From Alectoria sarmentosa (Eukaryota > Ascomycota > Lecanoromycetes > Lecanorales > Parmeliaceae): a stretch of DNA of 64,000 bases. The stretch is taken from contig WOGZ01000009.1 in assembly GCA_009733775.1 (NCBI GenBank), positions 186,001 to 250,000 on the forward strand. Direction: 5' to 3'. This document shows positions 23,636-33,664 of the stretch, one piece after another. Both the position numbers and the translations under genes were made by a program. A model generated the notes under the pieces. It saw only the letters and a list, made by a program, of their open reading frames with translations. It had not been told where the DNA came from and did not search any database. Every line of letters begins with the position of its first letter. Position 1 is the stretch's first letter.

Positions 23636-24539
23636 AGGCAAGCACCCCGATTTTGTACAAGCATGTCACAAGGTCTCTAGGGGCAGATGTCGATCGTGGC
23701 AGCCTACCGTGTCAAGAAGTGATCGAGTGCAGGACTTGACCTTCGGGACCCTTGGACGACTTTTTGAAATTGCGCAGTATTTCTCATAAAGTACGCGCTC
23801 CAAGTTTTTGATCTTCAGGCTGACTTGGCCTGAAAAGAGACACCTCATTCTGGATAGTGTCATCCGCTCAGCCTGTTAACAGCACCTACATGGCCTCGCG
23901 GTAAGACGCAAGCGGCGGCAGCAAAGAACGAGTCGTCCATGCATTTTCAAGGCCCTCACACGTTTCTTCCGTGTACGTTGACGGATTTCCATGCAGAACA
24001 GAAGAGCTGGGACTCAGCATTAATGACTCACGTCTACTACTGTCCAAATCCCATGTTCCCAACCCCCAAAAAATCTGGCTCATCATTCAGCTATAGACCC
24101 AAAAGTCAATCGAACAAGCCTATCATTCATCCAAACAAGCAGTAATTCGCTTGTTTCTGTGCTGTCGCTAAAGCTGCAACTTGTCTGCTACATCCGGGGG
24201 AGGATGGCCTCGGAGTATGTACTCACTCAGTCTATGGTATTCTCCCTTTTGAGTCAAAGAAACCTCAAGGGGCCGTATTTCTAGAGATGTTGATTGTTTC
24301 CAACGATAACTAGTCTGTCTATCCGAGGGTCGATTTCACGATTAGTAGTGGCACTGCAGAGGGAACAAGCCTCCTGCGGTGTCACTAGAAAAGTCATGAA
24401 TCCTCTTGGCTACTCAAGTCATTGGATATCAATCCCTAGCAACCACGACTCTCGAAGCGCTCATTCCCATCATACAAGCCTGGCAGAGTACCACCATCAT
24501 TCAATTTCATCACTTTCCATTCTATTCCACCCTTTACTC
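23636..24539. other. Convergent 3' flanks, no gene seen
   Basis: The spacer lies between the SDR (+) and the Cu-ATPase (-). Short open frames are not supported. Confidence 0.45.
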
Positions 24540-27500
24540 TTACTCTCCGCGAGCAACCGCCTTCTTTCTCTTGAACACATCCAACCATCCGCCCTCCCAC
24601 CTCAACGCTAAACTACTTCCCACCACACATAGCGAACTCAGTGCCATCGCGGCGCTGCCCCAGACCGGACCTAGTCTCCATCCCTCACTCTTGACCTTAA
24701 AAAGCACTCCGGCTGCAATAGGCAGGAGGATGATGTTGTAGATAACCGCCCAGCCGAAGTTGAGCTTGACCCTTGTGAACACCCTCGACGAGAGGTCGAA
24801 GAGGGTGATGACAGAATCCAGGGATGAGGAGAGCAGGATGAATGATGAGCTATTCATAGCGATGTCAGAGGCAGAGGAGAGGGAGATGGAGACGTCAGCG
24901 GTCGTGAGGGCAGGGGCGTCGTTGATGCCATCTCCGATGAACGCTACTATCGCCCTTTCTTTCTCCTTTTCTTCGGACCCTTTCTTAAGAAAGAGTCTCC
25001 TAAGCCGGGTAGAAGGATTTGGTCGACAAGGTCCATGTTCTTGCAGCCAGTGGATCTTGCTTGACTTCTCCGTGGGTAGGACACCTGCGAAGACACGATC
25101 TTGAGGTATCGAAAGGGTGCTGGCTACCGCCGACGCAGTGGTCGGATTGTCGCCTGTGAGCATGTAGACAGGTATGCCTCTGGAGTGGAGAGCTGAAATA
25201 GTAGGAACAGCGGAGGGACGAATAGGATCAGAGATCGCAAAAATGGCTGCTACGGTCCATGGAACGGAGCTATTGGAGGAGACGTCGACGTTTGGAGGAC
25301 CACCTGGATCGATTCTACGCATAGCGAGGAGGGCGACAGACTTGGACTCGGATTTCCAGCGGGAGAGTGTGGTATTCGTAAAGTAGTTGGATGTGAGAGC
25401 GTCGGACATGAGGGAGGATATGAGAGCTTCGGAGCCTAGAGCTGCTTCATAGATTCCGGAGTCCAAGTGATCTGATGTACTGCTGAGGAACGTGCCACGC
25501 ATGCCTCGACCTGGCTCTTCAGTCATCCCATCGAAGGGGTGAATCGGTTGTGTAATTTGGGTGGAGGCAGATGCGAGAATGGCACGAGCAAGTGGATGCG
25601 AACTTGTCTCTTCCAAAGCCTTAGTGACCGCCCAAGCAATGCGTGCCTCTCGATCTTTGGCAATCATCTCATAATCAGTCACCCTTAGATCGCCGCCTTC
25701 CGTGAGTGTACCTGTCTTGTCGAAGACCACGGCATCAATGTTGCTTGCCTCCTGGAAGGCCTCACCTCCTCCACGCACAAGTATGCCGTGGCTTGCTGCT
25801 AATCCACTTCCCACAAAGAGCGCCGTCGGTGCTGCAAGGCCAATCCCGCAAGGACATGCAACAACGAAAACAGCGATGGCGAACTCAAGGCTCCAGAATG
25901 CCCAGCCTCCTTGCTGTTGACCAATGTAGCTGTGGGACAGGGCTCCTGACTCACCGAGTGAGAGCCAAATAACGAACGTGATGATCGCTAACGCAGTGAT
26001 GGCTGGCACGAAGTAGCCAGTCACCATATCGACTACTCGTTCGACTGGGGCACGCTTAGTCTGACCTTCACGGACAACAGCCACTATCTGATCGAGCATG
26101 GAGCTGCCGCCAACGTCGGTTATTCTGATTGTGATGGCGTCTCCAATATTGATAGCCCCAACAAAGACACTATCATCCTTACACTTTGCGACGGCTCGGG
26201 CTTCGCCCGTCAGAGAGCTCTCGTTGAAGCTAGTGGAACCGTCTATGATGGTTCCGTCTGCCGGGGGTGACGACCCATGTGGGACTATTACAACGTCTCC
26301 AACTTCGAGTAGATTTGCATCAATCCGTTCAGTGTTCGTCTGCGATGCCCATCCTCTCTGCTTTTCGTTGCTTTCTCCCAAAGCCGCTTCAGCAGGCGTT
26401 GATCCCTGTAAAGATGGGACAAGCACTGCCTCTCGTGGTCGGAGATTCCCAAGCAATCCAACAGCGTTACCCGTCTTAGCCTTACTGTAAGCTTCTAGGT
26501 ATCGTCCGATAAGAATAAAGAATGTCAAAAAGACGACAGAATCGAAATATGTTGAGTTCGAGCCAGAAGACTTGGATGTCGTTGTGGCATTGATCCCAAG
26601 CATCGCAATGGAAGCGAAATATGCTATTGACGTGCCTGCAGAGACGAGCAAGTTCATACTGCCGAAGCGGTAGAATCGTTGATGAATAGGTACTCTACTT
26701 CCTTTTCGCCACAGCGCACGTATCTCCTAACGAAGGTTTCGGGGTCAGCATGTCTCGCGACTTAGATCTAAGACCATAGGCAGAACGCAAGTACTCGGAG
26801 ATGGACATACCTTGAAGGCGCGCACGTGAAAAACATCCGCTGCAAGGAAAAACACCGGTGTCGCCAGAATGAACATAGCCCAATCAGCACGGGTAACAGC
26901 CCCAGCCCATTTTGGCTGCTCGAAAAATCGTCTAACCCTATTGGACGCCGGTACCAGGCTCATCCACACCACTCCTATCAACAATGTGGGAATGGCGACC
27001 ACGAAGCTGAAGAGGAGGCGTATCAGAAGGCGATATTGCTCGTGCTTCTGCATGGCTTGGGACCTTTGTTCTATGGATGGCGGGGTGTATATTTCGGCGT
27101 TGAATGAGTCTTCCAGAGATTTGATCGTAGCGATGATGTTTCTGATGGTGATATCAGGCGGAGAAGCTGAGTAGTTGACTCTCATGACGGGATCCTTCAA
27201 TGTTGGCGGTTTGTCGACGGTGACCGCCACCAAGTGCTTGGCCTTGATCGCTCCAAGAATTCGGGGTGGGCAATGTTTGCAAAACATGCCATCTATTTTC
27301 AGCATCACTGTCCTTTGGCTTTCTTCGGTTTTGCTTTTTCCCTCCTTTGACTGAGCGCTGATTACGCCGCAACGCTCTACGGTAGCGTCGTAACCGAGAG
27401 CCTCTACAGCATCGACGATCTTCTGCCGGTTCTCTTCTCCGTGAAAAACGACCCGCGCACTGTTTGTCATTAACGTCACATTGACGGATTCAATAAATGA

Positions 27501-28313
27501 TAATTCGTTGGAAGAAAGGCCATGATCAATAGCGCTTGTACACGATGCACAAGTCATCCCACCAATACTCAAGATAGCCTCGAACCGCTCATTGAAACTA
27601 GAATGCTGCGGCATGGGTCTTGATGGAGAGTTGGTGCCTAGGGAAGAATCTGGAGTGGATTGGCCCGTTTCGAAGCCGCTTGCGTTTATAAGCCTGTGCT
27701 TTATCAGGGTAAATTCCCCATCCTGGCGGCTATCTAGAGAGGCAGTGGTGGAGTTGGCGGACGTTTCTAATGGTCGATCGCTTTCTTTTTGGCAAGCAAC
27801 ACAATTCATCAAATGGCTTCTTCGCCGACTCCGATCGGAGAGCGGAAAACAATCATTGCTTTTCGTTGGATTTAGCGATGACGGTCTCCAGAATTCTGTA
27901 GCGGCTTCAAGCCATCCGTCTCCACTGTCTTCAGCTCCTAGCTCCTGAACTTTGCAGTCGCTTTCATCCAGTGTAACGGCGCTGTAGACCTCGAACGCGG
28001 CGTCAGATAGGGAGCGACAAATTTCTGACGCAGACAACGTCGGCTCATGAAGTATGCGGACTTCATGGGAAAGGATACTGGTATCAACTTGATGAACTGC
28101 ATTGCCAAAACGCCCAAGAATTCTTTGAATGTAAGAAACGCACGAGGCGCAGTGAATATTTTTGACCAGGATGGTGGTGCTCCACGCAATAGCAGTGGTG
28201 CCATTCATGGCTACTCGCGCAAATGGCGAAATGAAAGGTGGAGGCCACTGCAAGTGGAACCTTTGAAGCGTCCGATGCGCACTGTTTAAACGGGAAATGG
28301 ATACCAGTGCCAA
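24540..28313 (-). CDS. Cu+-transporting P1B-type ATPase with three HMA domains (CCC2/ATP7-like)
   Basis: This pumps Cu(I) into the Golgi lumen or out of the cytosol, loading secreted cuproenzymes or giving copper tolerance. Two exons, 28313-26811 and 26726-24540, give 1229 aa; the intron joins ...RAFK to EIRALWRKG in phase 0. Three metal-binding domains are seen: IHCASC (Cys55/58, a weakened GMTCxxC), GGMTCASC (Cys255/258) and DGMFCKHC (Cys345/348). The membrane copper site is CPCGIGLA (Cys792/794). The phosphorylation loop is DKTGTLT (Asp837), followed by SSHPLARA, TGDNPTTA and GDGINDAPAL. The transduction site is LTGE. The start at 28313 is the longest choice; the Met at 28208, just before the first HMA domain, is an equally good start. 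Three HMA domains suggest an ATP7-like detoxification or Golgi pump rather than a minimal bacterial CopA. Confidence 0.92.
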
Positions 28314-28404
28314 AGAATTTGGTATAAGAGGAAAAAAAGGAAGGGGAAGGTGAAAGAGTGTCCTATTTGAGTTGGATATTCTGATGACGTTCGTGGCAAA
28401 TCAC

Positions 28405-28465
28405 GCACAAACCACGCATTTTGAGGACTCAGCAGGCACAAACCACGCATCTTAGGCATCTTAGG
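28405..28465. repeat. 15-bp direct repeats plus tandem 9-mer upstream of Cu-ATPase
   Basis: GCACAAACCACGCAT occurs identically at 28405-28419 and 28436-28450, 31 bp apart start to start. It is followed by CATCTTAGG twice in tandem at 28448-28465. The block sits about 90-150 bp ahead of the longest Cu-ATPase start codon, where regulator sites are expected. Confidence 0.6.
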
Positions 28466-28774
28466 AATGAGACCATTGAGAAAGCGCAACTCTCCGCCAT
28501 GCGCCGCAAAGGTCACAAATGCTCATGGTACTCTAATCTGCTCGATTAACATTTCATGGCGAGGATTCATCTTGGTCCCACCCTCCAGACCAGATCTTGC
28601 CTCCAGTACGGAGTAGTAAGTGGGCATGATTCAGATGATGCCAGCGTAAAGACAAGGAACAGAATTCTTAGTGGGTAGGAAGGATGATGAAATCTATGAA
28701 GCAGGAGGATTCTTCTAGCAAGGATCTCCACCAAGCACTACTAAGCTATATATGGAATAATCTGGGAAGGTAGC

Positions 28775-28808
28775 ACCTTCCAACTAGGTAGGTACCTAGT
28801 TGGAAGGT
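28775..28808. repeat. Perfect palindrome, 16-bp arms with 2-bp centre
   Basis: The left arm ACCTTCCAACTAGGTA and the right arm TACCTAGTTGGAAGGT are exact reverse complements separated by GG. It lies in non-coding DNA, so it is not explained by a gene. Confidence 0.85.
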
Positions 28809-29539
28809 TAAGCTTACGGCACGAAATTGGCTGGGCTCTTCTCACTCGGCCCTCACTTGGCCTACTACTCCCTCAAAATCGAAGCCTGCAATCAAAGCGC
28901 AAGTAGAGAACTTTGTATGGGGGCAAAAGTGATATTGATATGGAGAAGACGTTACTCCCTACACGCTCTCTTGTTGTTCTCTCGATTTCCCAGTCCCGAG
29001 TTCCGAGTCCGGCCCCTCGGACCTTGAAACGCCAAGGTTTGCAATAACTAGGAGTATAAAAGCCCAATGGCAAGGCTGACACTTTACGCCCGAGGGCCCT
29101 ACACAAGCATGTTTCACATGCATCATATGACAATGAATTGTTGCCTCCGTTACTTCGGTATGTCGAGATATCCTTGCCAGGCACTAATCCATCACGCTTG
29201 ATCCGCTATGCCAAGATTTTCTGCCAGCCTACAAGTGGCCAGAGACCAGACAGGGTTTCCGGATCAACGAGAATCCTTCCTGGAGGCCCCGCCACCACCG
29301 CCGCCGGCATGATACACCTGGCTTCGAGCCTCCGAGCAGAGGATGGCTCGCAGGAATTGTTCTGATTACAACGAATCGTGGCGCAAAATCAGGCTTCTGA
29401 CTCCTACTGGAGCGACATAAGGACTGGGAAAGCTGGCTATCTTCTTTGGGATAGGTGGTCTTTAGTGTGGGTGGACGATGGGCAGAAATGATTGCATCTT
29501 GGCGAAATAATTTTCTTTAGTGGTCGGGGTCTGGACATG

Positions 29540-29887
29540 TTATTTCTCAGCTTGCATGCGCGCTAGCCACGACTTCACGGTCTTAGGGTACTGTAAGCAA
29601 GATAGATAGTATCGCATCATGAAGAAAGTAGAAGACGTACCGAACATTTGGGAGTTGCAAGAATTGATTGCCGGAAATGAGACAGAGATGAGGGTAATAC
29701 AATATATTCCAAGATTCTAAAGTCGATCTGACATTGCTATGCACTCACTCTGAGCCGTTGTACTCTATCAGTGAGTTTCAAAGGCGTGCTCAGAGACATG
29801 TCAAAAGAGCAGTAAAGCAGTGTATTAGCCACGCGATCTTCTGATTCTGGGCCGGTACGCCCAAAGACACGTGCCCAGTGACCAGAC
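29540..29887 (-). CDS. Possible small spliced gene, fragmentary
   Basis: A plausible acceptor (TTTTAATTAG) at 29888 opens a minus-strand frame, 29887-29749, with protein-like composition (HWARVFGRTGPESEDRVAN). It ends at a strong donor, GTGAGT. A second acceptor, CTTACAG, at 29591 opens YPKTVKSWLARMQAEK and a stop at 29540. Joining the two keeps the reading frame only if no further exon intervenes. The start was not found with confidence; it could lie between 29900 and 30120. The tail loosely resembles the end of a glutathione-transferase C-terminal helix, but I do not claim this identity. The plus strand of 29931-30173 also reads openly, so strand assignment is weak. Confidence 0.25.
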
Positions 29888-30123
29888 CTAATTAAAACCT
29901 TCCGCTAGAAATGCTTGCTGCTCACACAATATGTTTATTCGAAAATCATACCTCAAAGATTTGCTAATGGGTATCTCAGACACGCAGATAGAACGGGCTT
30001 TGCTTCCCACGCTGTTGCTCACTCCGAGCGGTTACCTTCCTCATGTGCGCCCCATAAACACCATCGAAAAGCATCTCAACAATGCAGTAAAGCAGCATGA
30101 TCTCCATCAAGCGCCATCAGCCC

Positions 30124-32262
30124 TTATTCTTCGCCCCAGACGCCTGCCACTTTTGCCCCCAAAACGCTTTTGATTTTCGCTCGCCCTACCATGCCGCCTA
30201 ACCTGGTCTCAATCATGGCATCCCGCTCTTTCTGTGCGGTGCAACCCTCGAAAGCTTCGATGAAGGCTCTCGGAGTGCCCCAATGTTTCTGGATTGCCAG
30301 CGCTTTGTCACCACTAATACCTCTCGTGCACATAAGCATTTTCAGGAAGATGTCACGCAGCGTCAGGGTATCGGATTTTGACGAGAGCGAGGCGAAAGAC
30401 GGGTAGGTGATGTGATAGGATTTGTCGACGTGTGAAGGGTGCGTCCGGAGGTGAGATAGAAGGGGTAGGTACGTCGTCGGTGTTAACGCCTTTGTTGGTA
30501 TCAAGTATAAGGGCTTCGATTCGTATAGCGATTTGAGCATCTTTGTCATGCGGGCCAGATAACGTATCGTCTCATCAAGCTTCACTGTCCTTTTCACGAA
30601 GTAGCCATTTACGACCTGTGTAGATGCTATGGCCGATTGAATAGCTTCGTGATATTTGGTGCTATTCTCCATGCTCAGGCTGAATTCTTCGATGAGATAT
30701 ATAACGTTCTTCACACCAGATTTGCGAAGACGAAATTTTTGTTCTTGAAATCTACCGTCTGTGATCGAGCCGACTAGGTCATCCAGACGTTTTCGTTCAA
30801 CAATCCAATCCAGACATATTTCGGAACCTTCTTCGCCGTAGCGGGAGAGCAGATCGGGATCGTGGCACTTGGCTACCCAGAAGAAGTCGCCTAGTTCTAG
30901 TGGCCGGACCAGTGGTTTGGTGCCTTTCTTTGTGAGCTCTTCGGCGATGTAGTCGCGGTCGTCTTTGGAACGGACTTCGCGATTGTCGAGGACGAGGTGG
31001 ACTGTAAAGCTCCCAGGAGCGAGGCGTATGGGGTCGAATGTGGGAAGGGTCGGAGGTCTATCTAATGAATCGGCTGGTGGCATAGATGTGTTGTTCGTGG
31101 CTTGAAGTACAGTGGACAAGGGCGGGTTTAGCGATTGCTGAAGAGATTTCGAGGCGGATTTAGATGTCAATGATCTGCTGTCTTGGTCGAAATCAGATGA
31201 AGCCCAAGGCATGTCTCGAGCATTCTCGGGCTCTGGACTTGATAAAAGCTCAACGACATTCCTTTTTGGAACGATTGGCGGCTCCCGAGTTTGTGATTTG
31301 GAGAAGGTGCCGTATTTGTCAAATGGAGCTCCTCCTAGTCGTTGACCGCAAGGACGTGAAGTTGGTTCCGGATGCTTGATACTGTTTTCAGACGCTGAAT
31401 AGATTGGTAGCGGTCTCAAAGGTTCCTCCTCCTCCTCGAAGTCGTCTTCAGGGTCGAGAAAGCCATCAGTTGCATCTCCAGTCTGGCCTTTGCTTCCAGG
31501 TTTCTTGGAGCTATCAGAGCTCTGCTTGCCCTTGAATCCATGGGTAGCTTTGCCTCCTTTCTCTTCTATCTGCACAGCTTTAATCCTTCTAGCGACTTCC
31601 CAGCCGTCCTCAGTCAACGCGTATTTTCTGAGGGGCCTGCCTTTCTCATGCACTAGATCTTTATTTACCAATGTTGTCATCGAATTCCATGCTGTGTAGA
31701 ACTTCCCAGATTCGCTTGGCACTGTGAATGATGATTCACAATGAGGCTGAGCTAGCTCGATGACTTCCTTTTTGCTGAGACTCTGTAGTGACTCTTCAGG
31801 CATAGAGGAGAGTGCGAGTACGAGAGCGTAAGGGCCTGATCGGAGAGAGGGAACATAAGGCTTCGCTTTTCGAGGTTTCTTTGCAGGGGTTGCAGCAAGC
31901 TCTTCGCCATCCACAAGTTCTTCGGCGCTGAGACGCTTGCGTGCTGCTCGTTCGATTAACCGAGACGCCTAAAAAGGGCTGCATCAAGGGCCCTTACCCT
32001 TCCCTCGAGGCTTCTTCGGGGCCGGTAACCCATTGGCCTCACAATGCTCCTTCAGCTTCTCAGTGAGTCTGTCACAGATCTTGGGACCGATGCCATCGAG
32101 CTGCTGGGCTTCTGAGGGATGGCTAAAGGTCAAGGGGCATGCTTTCATGGACTCGTAGGCTCTTTTATAAGTTGTGACACCTTTCGGGTTGCGCTCCTTG
32201 GCCAAATCATATATTTCCTTGATCCACTCAAGCAGCAGTGGGTTGGCACAAGTAGAAGCCAT
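30124..32262 (-). CDS. mus81: Crossover junction endonuclease MUS81
   Basis: This is the catalytic subunit of the Mus81-Eme1/Mms4 structure-selective nuclease, which cuts recombination intermediates and stalled forks in the nucleus. Exons 32262-31998 and 31943-30124 give 694 aa; a GAG-CAG tandem acceptor allows 31946 as an alternative, adding one Ala. The N-terminal helix-hairpin-helix contains LDGIGPKICDRL. The winged-helix region contains YVPSLRSGPYALVLAL. The XPF-type nuclease core has DNRE (about residue 408), LELGDFFW and VERKRLDDL (about 470). The C-terminal tandem HhH has GISGDKALAIQKHWG. The Met at 32262 (MASTCANPLLLEWIKEIY) fits the family better than the upstream Met at 32295. A disordered acidic linker separates the N-terminal domains from the nuclease. 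All catalytic residues appear intact. Confidence 0.92.
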
Positions 32263-32977
32263 ATCCCGGCAGGGAAGTTTGGTGATTGAAAGCAAATTTC
32301 TCAGCGTAGGAGGCGTTTGGAGCGCTCATAACGCGCTAGTGGCTACGATCACGTGATACCTACAACTTGTATCCCCGAGGTGCCGAGTTAAGGGCAAATT
32401 GTCTGCCTTCACCAGCATGCAAAAGATTAATCAATACCATTCGCATTGGCTTTGGATGAATATTCCTATGACCGACGGCGCTCTGTTCTACTTCCCTCTA
32501 CATACCCAGCTCTGGGACGGCGAGACCTGATGGTGCGGCTGGCATGGTATGACCTAGATCGACAAGAGGACAATGTCGTATTGCACAGGCATGGGCTCTT
32601 GGATTTCAAACCAGCAAGGCATGTTCTTATAAACTTTTGCTCTCAACACTGCAATTTGCTACAATTCTCGTTGCCAGATAATATTGGAAATGCCGAGGCC
32701 GCAGATCAAACAAGGGGTCTCTCTCTCTCTCTACCTTTACGAGTATAATGTCACATTTGATCCCGAGCTTGCGTATACGATTTACAAGACCGCCTTGTTT
32801 TGGATGGAGAATGATAAATAGAAACGGAATCGATGGGTCATGTGCTTGAGGTTATGACTGATTATCAAACAATTCCTTCCTTGACCTGTATGCTAATGCT
32901 GCCCTGAAGTACTTGAACTCCTGCATCTCACAACAATTGCGCCATGTTCAAACAAAATCACCGAGTCTCTTTGCAGG
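32263..32977. other. MUS81 upstream region, no gene seen
   Basis: This is the promoter side of MUS81 and the 3' flank of the gene ending at 32978. The plus-strand open frame from 32446 has no recognisable content. A short CT dinucleotide run lies near 32722. Confidence 0.4.
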
Positions 32978-33664
32978 CTAACTTTCGTACGACTCCTTCT
33001 CATCCTCGTCCTCCTCCACATTCAATCTCACCCTCTCCTCTTTCGACAAAGCAACCTCTCCGACCTCCTCTCCAGGCTTGACCATCTTCCCATACACTCT
33101 CCCTACAAAAGGACGACGCCCACTGTACCCGAAGTCCATGAAAGCAAATAAGAACGGGTTTCCATTGTCGTCCTTGACCTCCTCTCCCACATACTCGCTA
33201 TCGACCCTCTTCCTCCTCTGCATCGCGACAATGAGAATGTCCTTGACTGCAATCGCTTCATCCTCCATCTCTCCGCTCCTGGTCCCGTCTTCCACTTCAA
33301 ACGCAGAGAAAGTGCTAGTGGATGGGTGATAAAGGCATGTAAGCTCGCAAGTGAAGTTCCGGAAATGGAGATAGACGATGCAGATGTGGCAGCCGTCGTC
33401 TTCGGCAAACGGTTCGCCAACGATGTGAATTTGCGAAGTCGACTCCGTGTCTTTGGGGTTTGAATTTGAGATGTCAGAGTAAACGAGAGAGTATGTCACA
33501 TCGACGGAGGGCATGATTTGACTGAGAGACTCCTGGTTTGACAGCTCGGCAGAGAAGTTGAGCTTCCTATCTTGCGATTCTTGCGATTCCTCATCAATTG
33601 ACTGGATGGGTGTGTCGAAAGAGGGTATCATGGCGCACTCTTTGATTGAAGTTTCAGTGGACAT
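32978..33664 (-). CDS. Uncharacterised acidic protein, paralogue of the gene at 42971
   Basis: A single-exon protein of 228 aa starting MSTETSIKEC. An upstream in-frame Met at 33772 would add 36 residues of poor composition, so I chose 33664. No signal peptide, membrane segment or known domain is seen. The core has VDVTYSLVYSD, then EDDGCHICIVYLHF, CELTCLYHPSTSTFSAFE, DDNGNPFLFAFMDFG and a GRVYGK beta segment. The C-terminus is strongly acidic (NVEEDEDEKESYES). The same blocks in the same order occur in the protein at 42971-43669, at low overall identity, which supports both being real genes. Alternating hydrophobic residues suggest a beta-rich fold. Function unknown. Confidence 0.65.
   Translation of the reverse strand: MSTETSIKECAMIPSFDTPIQSIDEESQESQDRKLNFSAELSNQESLSQIMPSVDVTYSLVYSDISNSNPKDTESTSQIHIVGEPFAEDDGCHICIVYLHFRNFTCELTCLYHPSTSTFSAFEVEDGTRSGEMEDEAIAVKDILIVAMQRRKRVDSEYVGEEVKDDNGNPFLFAFMDFGYSGRRPFVGRVYGKMVKPGEEVGEVALSKEERVRLNVEEDEDEKESYES

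Larger units (their letters stand above)
28314..29539. other. Cu-ATPase upstream region and spacer
   Basis: No gene is supported. This stretch carries the promoter of the Cu-ATPase gene, with two 15-bp direct repeats (28405-28419 and 28436-28450) and a tandem 9-mer (28448-28465). It also carries a perfect 16-bp-arm palindrome (28775-28808), described separately. Confidence 0.5.
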
